The notes below the pieces were generated by a model. The model saw only the letters and a list, made by a program, of their open reading frames with translations. It ran no database searches and was not told the origin of the DNA. Made by a program: the position numbers and the translations under genes. This document shows, in pieces, positions 7,402 through 15,049 of a DNA stretch of 19,371 nucleotides (positions within the stretch are counted from its first letter, which is position 1; each line of letters begins with the position of its first letter). Origin of the DNA: Nitrospirota bacterium (GTDB lineage Bacteria; Nitrospirota; Thermodesulfovibrionia; Thermodesulfovibrionales; JdFR-88); assembly GCA_021812785.1 (NCBI GenBank), contig JAKAMR010000054.1:1-19371 (forward strand). Reading direction: 5' to 3'.

Positions 7402-10154
7402 GTCTGCTTCACCGCCGTGATCTTCCCCCAGGCAGGCAGCACTGCCCCGTGCAGCCCCGGAAGCCCGAACGGAAATCCCGCAACCCCGCGCGGCATGAAC
7501 GCATCCAGCCTGATTGGCAGACGGAAAGAAGCAAAAGAACCGAGCTCTACCCTTGCTTCTCCTCCATCAGTCAGGGATCTCAGTTCCGCATCCGAATCGT
7601 TCAAGGCTATGTACGGGGATGGCATGAGCTCCGCTATGCCGGAAGACATGGCGCTAAGCCTCTCGGAGCCGAACACGTGATGGAGCGGGACCACGAAAAA
7701 TTCATCATCCCTAGGCACGAATGGGCCGGGAATGTCCGTAAAGTAGTGGGTCTCCTTTGCCTTTGCCGGTTCTATCAGCCGGATCCCGGAATCCCCTCCC
7801 TTCATATGGCCGCCAACATGGCCCTGAAACTTGTTTACGCTCTGAACGGAGTTCCAACCCGGTGCCCAGAAACGGGCGGTAAGCGGAGCCGGGGGCTGGC
7901 CCTCATACCCTTCCATGGAAAACGACAATGGGGAGTCCGCATCTTCCGGAGGTTTTGGCTCATGGACGTCCAGTGCGGCCCGGATAGCCGTACGTCCGCT
8001 GTAGCGATGCGGCTGGCGCGGTATCTTCATCCCTTTTATCCGGTAGTCCGACGGGGGGCCCGCCTTGACCGCGCCGCCCAGCGCCGGGAATTCGCGCCCC
8101 ATTGCGGAAAGGACCTCATCAAGCGAAAACAGCGCCTCGGAGCCCGGCCGGCCAAGCTCAAGCAAAAGGTCCCTGAGCCATCTCCAGCTCTCGGCCGATC
8201 TTTCTCCGGGCCCGCTAAAAACCTTATAAAACCTCTGAGCCCGCCCCTCGGAGCTTACAAGAGTGCCGCTGCCCTCGGCAAACGGCGCCGCTGGCAGGAC
8301 TACTCTTGCTCCGGCTGCGGCAGCGGCCTGCAGCCTGTCTATTGAATGCGTCGGCAGATAGTCCAGCACAATGACCTGCCTAGCGCGAAGGAGCGACTCT
8401 GCCCCCGGCATGTCGAGCCGGTCAAAAGGGTCGTTTTCCAGGATTATGACCGTGTCCGCCCTTCCTTCTTCCACTGCTCTGACCGCGCCGCTTATGTCAT
8501 GCCCGCCGATAAGGGCAAGGCCAAGGCTGTTGCACTCCGGAGCCACGAGAGACAAGGCCGCGTTCCTGTTGTCCTCCCAGAGCGCCCATGCGATATTGGC
8601 CGCCGCCTGTAGGACGGCGCTGCTTCTTGTACCCGCGCCGGAGACCACAAGCGGCCTTTTTGCCTCCCTGAGCGCTTTGGCAGCGCGCTCCGCGAAAGAG
8701 AGCGCATCCGCCTCAAAATGGCCGCCTGCCACTGGTGCGTTAGGGCTCAGGGCCTGGGCCACCCTGAAGCCCAGCCGCGCGATATCGTCCGGAGCGGCAT
8801 GAAAAACCCCGGACGCTATGCTGTCCAGCCTTCCCCCGGTCACGGAGGCGATAAAGAGAGGGCCCTTTTCTTCCTGAATGGCCTCTCTTATGGCGTAATC
8901 GTTCCACCGGGGGATCTTGAGCTCGCTTGTCACCCTTTCCACCGGTCTATGCCGCACCGCCTGCCTCAGGGCAAGCCCAAGCATAGGGGCGGTATTCGGG
9001 ACGTCCTCGCCAAGAACGAACACGGCGTCGGCGTTTGCGGCCTCTCTCAGCGAAGGCGTGCGGACAGGGCCGTCTGAAAGAACGGATAGCATCTGCCCCA
9101 CAACGCCTGATTCGGTCTTCGAAGCGCCAGAATAAAAATTCTCCGGGCCCACGAGCTTTTGCAGCAGGTAGTTTGCCTCGAGCGAGGCCCTTGGCGAGCC
9201 TATGCCTATTATCCCCTTTGCGCCCTCGATGACCGCCTTCAAGGCAGAGAGCACTTCGCCTTCTTTCAATGTCTTTCTGGTGTCTGTCCCTTCCCCGGAT
9301 AGCAGATACGGCTCGCGGATGCGCATAGGGCTGTTTACGAACTCAAAACCGTACCGCCCCCTGTCGCAAATGAAATATCCGTTAACCTCACCGTTGTAAC
9401 GGTTCCTTATCCGCCTCAAGGCGCCGTACCGCTCCCCCGGTATTATGTTGCATCCAAGAGAGCAGTGCACGCATATTGAAGGGGCTGTCTGCAGGTCCCA
9501 CTTCCTCGTGTATTGTTTCTTGAACACCCTGTCCGTGAAAACGCCGGTGGGACAGACCTCCACCAGGTTGCCGCTGAACTCGCTTTCAAGAACGCCGTCC
9601 TCATGCCTTCCGAAATACACGCTGTCGTGTGCCGCAAAGACGCCAAAGTCCCTTCCTCCCGCGTAGTCGTTATAAAAACGCACGCACCTGTAGCACTGGA
9701 TGCAGCGGTTCATTTCGTGGTTCACAAACGGGCCAAGGTACTGGTTTTTGTGAGTGCGTTTTTTGAACCGGGTCCTCCGGTAGACATGTCCCGTCATCAC
9801 CGTCATGTCCTGCAGATGGCACTCCCCGCCCTCGTCGCATACCGGGCAGTCGTGCGGGTGGTTGAGCATCAGCCATTCGATCACGCGGCCCCTGAACTCC
9901 ACCGCCTCCGGGTCCTTTATGGATATCCGGGTGCCTTCGGCGGCCGGGGTCATGCAGGCCATGACGATCTTGCCTTTTTTGTCATTTTCGTCCTTGAACT
10001 GCTTTACCGCGCACTGCCGGCAGGCCCCCACGGAGTGCATCGCGGGATGCCAGCAGAAATAAGGCAGGTCCATGCCAAGGGAAAGACAGGCATCAAGCAT
10101 GTTCTGCTGCCCGTCCACTTGGTAGGATTTCCCATCTATGTAGACTGTGACCAT
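7398..10154 (-). CDS. nuoG: NADH-quinone oxidoreductase subunit G (molybdopterin-oxidoreductase-like)
   Basis: This is the 918-residue largest peripheral subunit of the NADH-input module. With M1 at 10154, the cluster ligands are: N1b [2Fe-2S], Cys34, 45, 48, 67; N5, His99 with Cys103, 106, 112; N4, Cys151, 154, 157, 201; and the extra N7 cluster, Cys228, 231, 235, 263. The rest is the cofactor-free molybdopterin-type fold, similar in size to E. coli NuoG (about 908). The start is uncertain. ATG 10154 begins the conserved MVTVYIDG fold, while ATG 10205 would add 17 Lys/Glu/Asn-rich residues encoded by A-rich codons unlike the rest of the gene. GGAAAAG before 10154 is only a modest ribosome-binding site. 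Confidence 0.96.
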   Translation of the reverse strand: MVTVYIDGKSYQVDGQQNMLDACLSLGMDLPYFCWHPAMHSVGACRQCAVKQFKDENDKKGKIVMACMTPAAEGTRISIKDPEAVEFRGRVIEWLMLNHPHDCPVCDEGGECHLQDMTVMTGHVYRRTRFKKRTHKNQYLGPFVNHEMNRCIQCYRCVRFYNDYAGGRDFGVFAAHDSVYFGRHEDGVLESEFSGNLVEVCPTGVFTDRVFKKQYTRKWDLQTAPSICVHCSLGCNIIPGERYGALRRIRNRYNGEVNGYFICDRGRYGFEFVNSPMRIREPYLLSGEGTDTRKTLKEGEVLSALKAVIEGAKGIIGIGSPRASLEANYLLQKLVGPENFYSGASKTESGVVGQMLSVLSDGPVRTPSLREAANADAVFVLGEDVPNTAPMLGLALRQAVRHRPVERVTSELKIPRWNDYAIREAIQEEKGPLFIASVTGGRLDSIASGVFHAAPDDIARLGFRVAQALSPNAPVAGGHFEADALSFAERAAKALREAKRPLVVSGAGTRSSAVLQAAANIAWALWEDNRNAALSLVAPECNSLGLALIGGHDISGAVRAVEEGRADTVIILENDPFDRLDMPGAESLLRARQVIVLDYLPTHSIDRLQAAAAAGARVVLPAAPFAEGSGTLVSSEGRAQRFYKVFSGPGERSAESWRWLRDLLLELGRPGSEALFSLDEVLSAMGREFPALGGAVKAGPPSDYRIKGMKIPRQPHRYSGRTAIRAALDVHEPKPPEDADSPLSFSMEGYEGQPPAPLTARFWAPGWNSVQSVNKFQGHVGGHMKGGDSGIRLIEPAKAKETHYFTDIPGPFVPRDDEFFVVPLHHVFGSERLSAMSSGIAELMPSPYIALNDSDAELRSLTDGGEARVELGSFASFRLPIRLDAFMPRGVAGFPFGLPGLHGAVLPAWGKITAVKQT

Positions 10155-10215
10155 ATTCTTTTCCGTTTTTTTATTCTCTTCGTTTTTCTGTTTTTGTCTT
10201 TCCATGCTCGGAATT

Positions 10216-11517
10216 TTATCGGTTCTGCCCCCATGGGCAGCGCTTTTCACTTATATGCCGCTCGAAGTCTTCCCTGAAATACTTGACCCCTGAACCCAGG
10301 GGCTCGGCCGCCCCCGGCGCAAGAGCGCAGAAGGTATGCCCGGGCGCAAGCAGCCGCGCCTGCTCCAGAAGAAGGTCAATGTCCTCCATTTCGCCCTGCC
10401 CTTCTTCGATTGCGTTTAACATATGCACCACCCACGGGAGCCCCTCGCGGCACGGCGTGCACCACCCGCAGGACTCCCTTGCAAAGAAGGTCTGAAGGCT
10501 CAACTGCATACCTACGGGACAGGTCCTGTCATCCATGATGACCATGGTCCCGGTTCCCATCCGGCTGCCCGCCTCCTGAAGGGAGTCGAAGTCCATTGGC
10601 ATATCCAGGTGTTCTTCAAGCAGGAACTCGGTCGAGGCCCCTCCCGGCAAAAGCCCCCGGAGCCTGTAGCCCTCAAGCATCCCCCCCGCGTGCTCTTCGA
10701 GTATCTCCCTTATCGTGGTCCCCATCGGCAGTTCCCATGCCCCGGGCCTCTTCACCCTCCCGCTTACGCCGTATAACTTTGTCCCGCCGCCCTCGCTTAA
10801 GGAAAGGTCTTTGAACCATTCGGCCCCGTTTCTTATGATATGTGGCACATTGCACAGTGTCTCCACATTGTTTACAACGGTCGGCCTGCCCATAAAACCG
10901 CTCACCTGCGGATACGGTGGCTTTACACGCGGTATTGCCCTTTTGCCCTCAAGGGAATTCAGAAGCCCCGTCTCCTCGCCGCATATGTACCGCCCCGCGC
11001 TCAGGTGCAGGTGCATCTGCAGGCTGAAGCCCGAGCCAAATATGTTTTCTCCGAGGTAGTTTTTTTCATAGGCCTGGGCAAGCGCTTTTGCAATCACCCT
11101 GGACGACCTCACGTATTCCCCGCGCAAAAATATATAGGCCTGCTGCGCCCCGACAGCATACGCGGCAAGCGCCATCCCTTCAATGAGCATGTGAGGGCTG
11201 TTTTCCATAAGTATCCTGTCCTTGAAGGTGCCTGGTTCCATCTCATCCGCGTTGGCTACCACATATCTGGATAGCGGGCCCTCTGCCGCTGGTACAAAAC
11301 TCCATTTCTGCCCGGTCGGGAAACCGGCCCCCCCGCGGCCCCTGAGGTTCGAAGCCTTCACCTCTTCCTGCACATCCTTTGGGCTCATGGATTTCAGAGC
11401 ATTCCTCAGGGCCTCGTAGCCTCCAGTTTTTTCGTACTCACCCAGCTCCAGCGGCTGCCCGTCAGTCCGGAAACTCCCGGTAAGGGGTTTTTGTTTTCCC
11501 TGATTTTTTTTATCCAC
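10216..11517 (-). CDS. nuoF: NADH-quinone oxidoreductase subunit F (NADH- and FMN-binding)
   Basis: This 433-residue subunit oxidises NADH through FMN and passes electrons to the N3 [4Fe-4S] cluster. The glycine-rich nucleotide site GRGGAGFPTGQKWSF (residues 60-74) and the FMN/NADH-region segments NADEMEPGTFKDR (89-101) and YICGEETGLLNSLEGKR (178-193) are present. The N3 ligands are Cys350, 353, 356 (ESCGWCTPCREG) and Cys397. The length matches family members (about 430-445). The start is a GTG at 11517, two bases after the nuoE stop; a GAGAGG about 11 bases upstream, inside the end of nuoE, is the likely ribosome-binding site. No upstream ATG in frame offers a better start. Confidence 0.97.
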   Translation of the reverse strand: MDKKNQGKQKPLTGSFRTDGQPLELGEYEKTGGYEALRNALKSMSPKDVQEEVKASNLRGRGGAGFPTGQKWSFVPAAEGPLSRYVVANADEMEPGTFKDRILMENSPHMLIEGMALAAYAVGAQQAYIFLRGEYVRSSRVIAKALAQAYEKNYLGENIFGSGFSLQMHLHLSAGRYICGEETGLLNSLEGKRAIPRVKPPYPQVSGFMGRPTVVNNVETLCNVPHIIRNGAEWFKDLSLSEGGGTKLYGVSGRVKRPGAWELPMGTTIREILEEHAGGMLEGYRLRGLLPGGASTEFLLEEHLDMPMDFDSLQEAGSRMGTGTMVIMDDRTCPVGMQLSLQTFFARESCGWCTPCREGLPWVVHMLNAIEEGQGEMEDIDLLLEQARLLAPGHTFCALAPGAAEPLGSGVKYFREDFERHISEKRCPWGQNR

Positions 11518-11519
11518 CC

Positions 11520-11987
11520 TTATTTATACCTCTCAAGGATCTCGTCCACTTTCTCGGGCGGCTCAAGCCCGCCGTGCACGTCCTCGTCTATCATCACCGC
11601 AGGTGCTTTTTCACACACCCCGAGGCAGGCCGCCGGAAGCAGGGTAAACCTGCCGTCTGCGGTTGTCTGGCCCGGTTTTATCTGAAGGCGATAGGAAAGG
11701 TGCCTGAGGAGCTCCCGGTAACCCACCACATAGCAGCTTACGCTGTCGCATATGAAGATCACATGCCTTCCGACCGGCCTTCTGAATATGGAGGAGTAGA
11801 ATGTGGCCACATTATCCAGCTCATCGGGGGTCATTCCCAGGTGTTGGGCGATGTCTTTCAGGCATTCGTCCGATATCCAGCCCCGGAGCTTCTGCACCGC
11901 CTTAAGCGCGCCGATGCACCCTGCCTTTTTGTTCTCATAATGCGCCAGCTCCTTCTCCATCTCCGCCAGTTCCCGTTCGTCAAGCAT
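11520..11987 (-). CDS. nuoE: NADH-quinone oxidoreductase subunit E (24 kDa [2Fe-2S])
   Basis: This 155-residue thioredoxin-fold subunit pairs with NuoF in the NADH module and carries the off-pathway N1a [2Fe-2S] cluster. The four ligands are visible as Cys80 and Cys85 (FICDSVSCYVVG) and Cys121 and Cys125 (AACLGVCEKAPAV). The N-terminal helical part has the family's DIAQHLGMTPDELDNVATFYSS segment (residues 45-66). The ATG at 11987 lies 26 bp after nuoCD, with an AGG about ten bases upstream. The stop is 2 bp from the nuoF GTG. The length is typical (about 155-170). Confidence 0.97.
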   Translation of the reverse strand: MLDERELAEMEKELAHYENKKAGCIGALKAVQKLRGWISDECLKDIAQHLGMTPDELDNVATFYSSIFRRPVGRHVIFICDSVSCYVVGYRELLRHLSYRLQIKPGQTTADGRFTLLPAACLGVCEKAPAVMIDEDVHGGLEPPEKVDEILERYK

Positions 11988-12013
11988 TTTTAAAAACCTG
12001 TTTCTCCCCTTTG

Positions 12014-13762
12014 TTACCTGTCTATATCCGCCAGTATGAAGTCGATGCTCCCAAGTATCGCTATAAGATCCGGGATGTTAAGACCCTTCACAAGCATGGG
12101 CAGCGTCTGCATATGCGGGAAAGAAGGCGTGCGGATGCGAGTCCGGTAGGAGACCGTGCTTCCGTCACTTACAAGATAATAGCTGTTGTTTCCCTTCGCC
12201 CCCTCCACGCCGGCCGCGGCCTCGCCGGCCGGAATGACAGGCCCCCAGGAGACACCCAGGAAGTGGTCTATCAGGGTCTCTATATCCTGCATGGTACGGG
12301 GTTTGAGGGGGGGCGCCGCAAGCGGGTGCCTTGATTTGTGATCTCCAGCCGGCATGTTCTTAAGGCACTGCTCCACTATCCTCATGCTCTGGCGTATCTC
12401 CTCCACCCTTACGACCGCCCGGCCGTAGCAGTCCCCCTCGCGGGCTGTGGGTATCTCGAAGTCGAACCAGTCGTATCCTCCGTAAGGGCGCTTTTTCCGC
12501 CAGTCCCACTCAAAGCCGCAGGCCCTAAGATTCGGGCCGGTGACCCCCCACTCCATGGCTTCAGAAAGCGTATAAGCCCCAACGCCCTTTGTGCGGGCCT
12601 TGAACAGGCTGTTTTTCATGATTATGCTGTCATATTCGGCAAGCCTTGAAGGAAGCCAGTCGAGGAAGCCCCGGACAAGGCCGTCCCACCCCTTTGGCAG
12701 ATCCTGCGCGACGCCGCCTATCCTGAACCATCCAGGGTGCATGCGCCCGCCGCAGACGGCCTCTATTATCTCGAACATCCTCTCCCGGTCGTAAAAGGTA
12801 TAGAATACGGGCGACAGCGCGCCAAGGTCCTGCGCGAATGTACCGTACCACACCAGATGGCTCTCTATCCTGAAAAGCTCCGACAGCATTATTCTTATTA
12901 CCTTCACCCTGTCGGGCACCTCGATGCCGGCCAGCTTCTCCACCGCAAGCACGTACGGCAGATTGTTGAGCACGCCCGCCAGATAATCTATCCTGTCCGT
13001 GTAAGGGATATACGTATGCCAGGACTGGCGCTCCCCCATCTTCTCGGCCCCCCTGTGGTGAAAACCTATGTCAACGACTGAATCGACGATCTCCTCCCCG
13101 TCAAGCGCCAGGATGATGCGCAGAAGCCCGTGCGTGCCTGGATGGTGGGGGCCAAGGTTCAAAAACATGTAGTCCGTGTCTTCTCCCCCGGGCGCCAGCC
13201 CCCAGTCCTCCGGGTGGAACCTCATCGCCTCCTGCTCCTCCATGCTCTTTTCCTCAGGAAGCCGGAAGGGCCCCATCTCCGTGGCCCTGGCCGGATGGTC
13301 CTTCCTTAGCGGATGCCCTTTCCATGTGGGGGGCATCAGTATGCGCCTTAAATGGGGATGGCCCTCAAACCCGACCCCGAACATGTCCCAGACTTCTCTT
13401 TCGTACCAGTTTGCCGCAGGCCATATGCCGGTGACGCTCCTTATTGATTCACCTTCCGTGAGGCCGGTCTTTATCCGCACGTCCTCATTGCTGTCATACG
13501 AAAGAAGATGATATACCACCGTGAAGTCGCTTTCGGGCTGTCCTTCCCTGTGCCTGCGCACCCGCTCATCGATTGCCGTAAGGTCGTAGAGCATCCGGAA
13601 ACGCCTTCCACTGGCCATCTTCAGATAATTCAGCACATCATAAGCAATGCCTTTCCCAACCCATGCGGTGGGCACGCCGTCTTTCGTCTGCTGGGCGGTG
13701 ACCGCACCCGCTCCGAACCTTTCCTTAAGTTCGTCTATAACCGAACCGTTGCCGGCATTCAT
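12014..13762 (-). CDS. nuoCD: Fused NADH-quinone oxidoreductase subunit C/D
   Basis: This is a single 582-residue protein joining NuoC (30 kDa type, about residues 1-165) to NuoD (49 kDa type, about 195-582) by an acidic linker. NuoC is recognised by [22 protein letters not shown] (119-140). NuoD carries the quinone-site segment [13 protein letters not shown] (203-215), with His211 as the expected counterpart of the catalytic His, and [11 protein letters not shown] with Tyr254 as its partner Tyr. There is no frameshift or stop in the linker, so the fusion is genuine, as in E. coli (about 600 residues). The ATG at 13762 follows an unusually large gap for this operon (67 bp, AT-rich) and has only a weak ribosome-binding site. 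Confidence 0.97.
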   Translation of the reverse strand: MNAGNGSVIDELKERFGAGAVTAQQTKDGVPTAWVGKGIAYDVLNYLKMASGRRFRMLYDLTAIDERVRRHREGQPESDFTVVYHLLSYDSNEDVRIKTGLTEGESIRSVTGIWPAANWYEREVWDMFGVGFEGHPHLRRILMPPTWKGHPLRKDHPARATEMGPFRLPEEKSMEEQEAMRFHPEDWGLAPGGEDTDYMFLNLGPHHPGTHGLLRIILALDGEEIVDSVVDIGFHHRGAEKMGERQSWHTYIPYTDRIDYLAGVLNNLPYVLAVEKLAGIEVPDRVKVIRIMLSELFRIESHLVWYGTFAQDLGALSPVFYTFYDRERMFEIIEAVCGGRMHPGWFRIGGVAQDLPKGWDGLVRGFLDWLPSRLAEYDSIIMKNSLFKARTKGVGAYTLSEAMEWGVTGPNLRACGFEWDWRKKRPYGGYDWFDFEIPTAREGDCYGRAVVRVEEIRQSMRIVEQCLKNMPAGDHKSRHPLAAPPLKPRTMQDIETLIDHFLGVSWGPVIPAGEAAAGVEGAKGNNSYYLVSDGSTVSYRTRIRTPSFPHMQTLPMLVKGLNIPDLIAILGSIDFILADIDR

Positions 13763-13829
13763 TTCAGATAATTCCCATGAGGATTTTTAATCGGATTTGG
13801 TTTTTTGTTTTATTTTTGCCTGCTTGCAT

Positions 13830-14465
13830 TTAAATATGGTCAGGTGAAGGAAGCTCGGTGGCCTGTCTTCTTTTTTCCCGCTTAAGGTCCCGCATTGAAG
13901 GCAGAGGGGGCTTTGTCACGCCCTGGGGGCCCGCAACCCAGCTCAGAGGGCGCTTTTCGCTGCCCACCATGTCCCTTAAAAGCAAAAGTCCCTCCATGAA
14001 CGCATCGGGGCGCGGAGGACACCCCGGCACATAGACATCGACCGGGAGGAATTTATCAACCCCCTGCACAACGCTATATATGTCATACATGCCACCTGAA
14101 TTGGCGCATGAGCCCATGGATATGACCCAACGGGGCATCATCATCTGTTCGTAAAGCCGCTTCACCACGGGAGCTATCTTTATGAACACGGTGCCTGCGA
14201 CCACCATCAGGTCGGCTTCCCTGGGGGTGCCCCGGACGACCTCGGCTCCGAAGCGGGCGATGTCATACTTGGGTGTAATGCTGGTTGCCATCTCCACAAA
14301 GCAGCAGGAGAGGCCAAAGTTGAACGGCCAAATGGAATTTTTCCTGCCCCAGGCCAGCATCCCTTCCAGCGTGGTCAGGGCCACCGTCCTGCTTACCGCA
14401 TCTTCTACGGTGCCGTCGCCGGCCTTAAGTGCCAAATGACTTGGCCTGGTCAGGGACCACCTCAT
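13830..14465 (-). CDS. nuoB: NADH-quinone oxidoreductase subunit B
   Basis: This 211-residue subunit holds the terminal N2 [4Fe-4S] cluster, which reduces quinone at the NuoB/NuoCD/NuoH interface. The N2 ligands are the tandem Cys54-Cys55 ([14 protein letters not shown]), Cys120 ([19 protein letters not shown]) and Cys149 ([17 protein letters not shown]). The sequence is notably close to the E. coli type ([22 protein letters not shown], and RRPLSWVAG later written here as KRPLSWVAG). The ATG at 14465 is chosen because upstream in-frame codons overlap nuoA in a non-homologous frame; it lies 13 bp after the nuoA stop, with a GAGG about 12 bases upstream. The C-terminus is basic. Confidence 0.96.
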   Translation of the reverse strand: MRWSLTRPSHLALKAGDGTVEDAVSRTVALTTLEGMLAWGRKNSIWPFNFGLSCCFVEMATSITPKYDIARFGAEVVRGTPREADLMVVAGTVFIKIAPVVKRLYEQMMMPRWVISMGSCANSGGMYDIYSVVQGVDKFLPVDVYVPGCPPRPDAFMEGLLLLRDMVGSEKRPLSWVAGPQGVTKPPLPSMRDLKREKRRQATELPSPDHI

Positions 14466-14478
14466 GCCGCAGGCGCCC

Positions 14479-14871
14479 TCATCTTTCCTTTGCCGTTTTC
14501 CCCGAGGCCCAGTCCAGCGCGCCCATGCGCCAGAGGTAGACAAGAGCGGCGGCAAGCACCGCTATGAATATTAGGACTTCGATATATCCTGCCCATCCTG
14601 CTTCCCTTACCGCCACCGCCCATGAAAATATGAACAGGCTCTCCAGGTCGAATACCACGAAGAACATAGCCACCATGTAGAACTTCACGTCAAAGCGGAT
14701 GCGCGCTGTGCCTGTGGCTACGATGCCTGATTCGTACGGCTGTCCAGTCTCGCGTTCGCGGTGGCGCTGCCCGAGGAAAAATGACACCCCGATCATCCCC
14801 ATAGCGGTAGCAATCGCCAGAAAGAAGTACAGGACCAGGGGCCAGAGGCTATGGCCGGTCTGCGTGCTCAT
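14479..14871 (-). CDS. nuoA: NADH-quinone oxidoreductase subunit A
   Basis: This is a 130-residue three-helix membrane subunit of complex I (ND3 homologue) and the first gene of the operon. The loop between helices 1 and 2 contains [21 protein letters not shown] (46-65), with Ser in place of the regulatory Cys of mitochondrial ND3. The second helix carries Asp75 and Glu77 ([21 protein letters not shown]), matching the acidic residues of E. coli NuoA. The C-terminal [10 protein letters not shown] is also E. coli-like. The ATG at 14871 gives a normal N-terminus. The frame is open far upstream, but that region has no family similarity. The only strong Shine-Dalgarno (GGGAGG, 14896-14901) is 24 bases away, so the start context is odd. 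Confidence 0.95.
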   Translation of the reverse strand: MSTQTGHSLWPLVLYFFLAIATAMGMIGVSFFLGQRHRERETGQPYESGIVATGTARIRFDVKFYMVAMFFVVFDLESLFIFSWAVAVREAGWAGYIEVLIFIAVLAAALVYLWRMGALDWASGKTAKER

Positions 14872-15049
14872 TGCTGCCCGAAAAAAGAAAATCCACCTCC
14901 CGATATTCGTTATAAAAAAACTACCATCAAAAGAATAAAAGTACAAGCTCAATCCGTCCACTTGGCGAGGCGGTTTATGCCGCCCGGCACTATTTATGTT
15001 AATCTCTTTAACCGGGCTTTTCGGGCCTGAGGAGGTTAAAAGGCTTTTC
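14872..15049. promoter_or_regulatory. Divergent intergenic region, expected nuo promoter region
   Basis: This 178-bp AT-rich spacer separates nuoA (minus) from the glycosyltransferase gene (plus) and is the only non-coding region upstream of the nuo operon. On the minus strand it has T-rich tracts and TATAAC-like sequence, but I cannot place a convincing -35/-10 pair. A GC hairpin (14969-14984) and a distant GGGAGG (14896-14901) lie within it. Promoter content is inferred from position. Confidence 0.45.
14969..14984. other. Small GC inverted repeat in the nuoA upstream region
   Basis: GGCGG and CCGCC are separated by TTTATG, forming a perfect 5-bp stem with a 6-base loop inside an otherwise AT-rich promoter region. 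It could be an operator half-site pair, a 5'-UTR hairpin of the nuo mRNA, or chance. Confidence 0.3.

Noticed and set aside
7449..8345. Plus-strand open frame of 298 codons opposite nuoG
   Set aside because: It lies entirely antisense to nuoG, has an Arg/Pro/Gly-rich composition and no recognisable domain. It is typical of shadow frames in GC-rich genes.
9513..10277. Plus-strand open frame of 254 codons opposite the nuoG 5' end
   Set aside because: It is antisense to the cluster-binding region of nuoG, which is firmly identified. No family features or ribosome-binding site are seen.
14996..15049. Earlier ATG start for the glycosyltransferase
   Set aside because: There is no ribosome-binding site before 14996, and the 18 extra residues are not part of the membrane protein pattern. 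The ATG at 15050 has AAAAGG six bases upstream.
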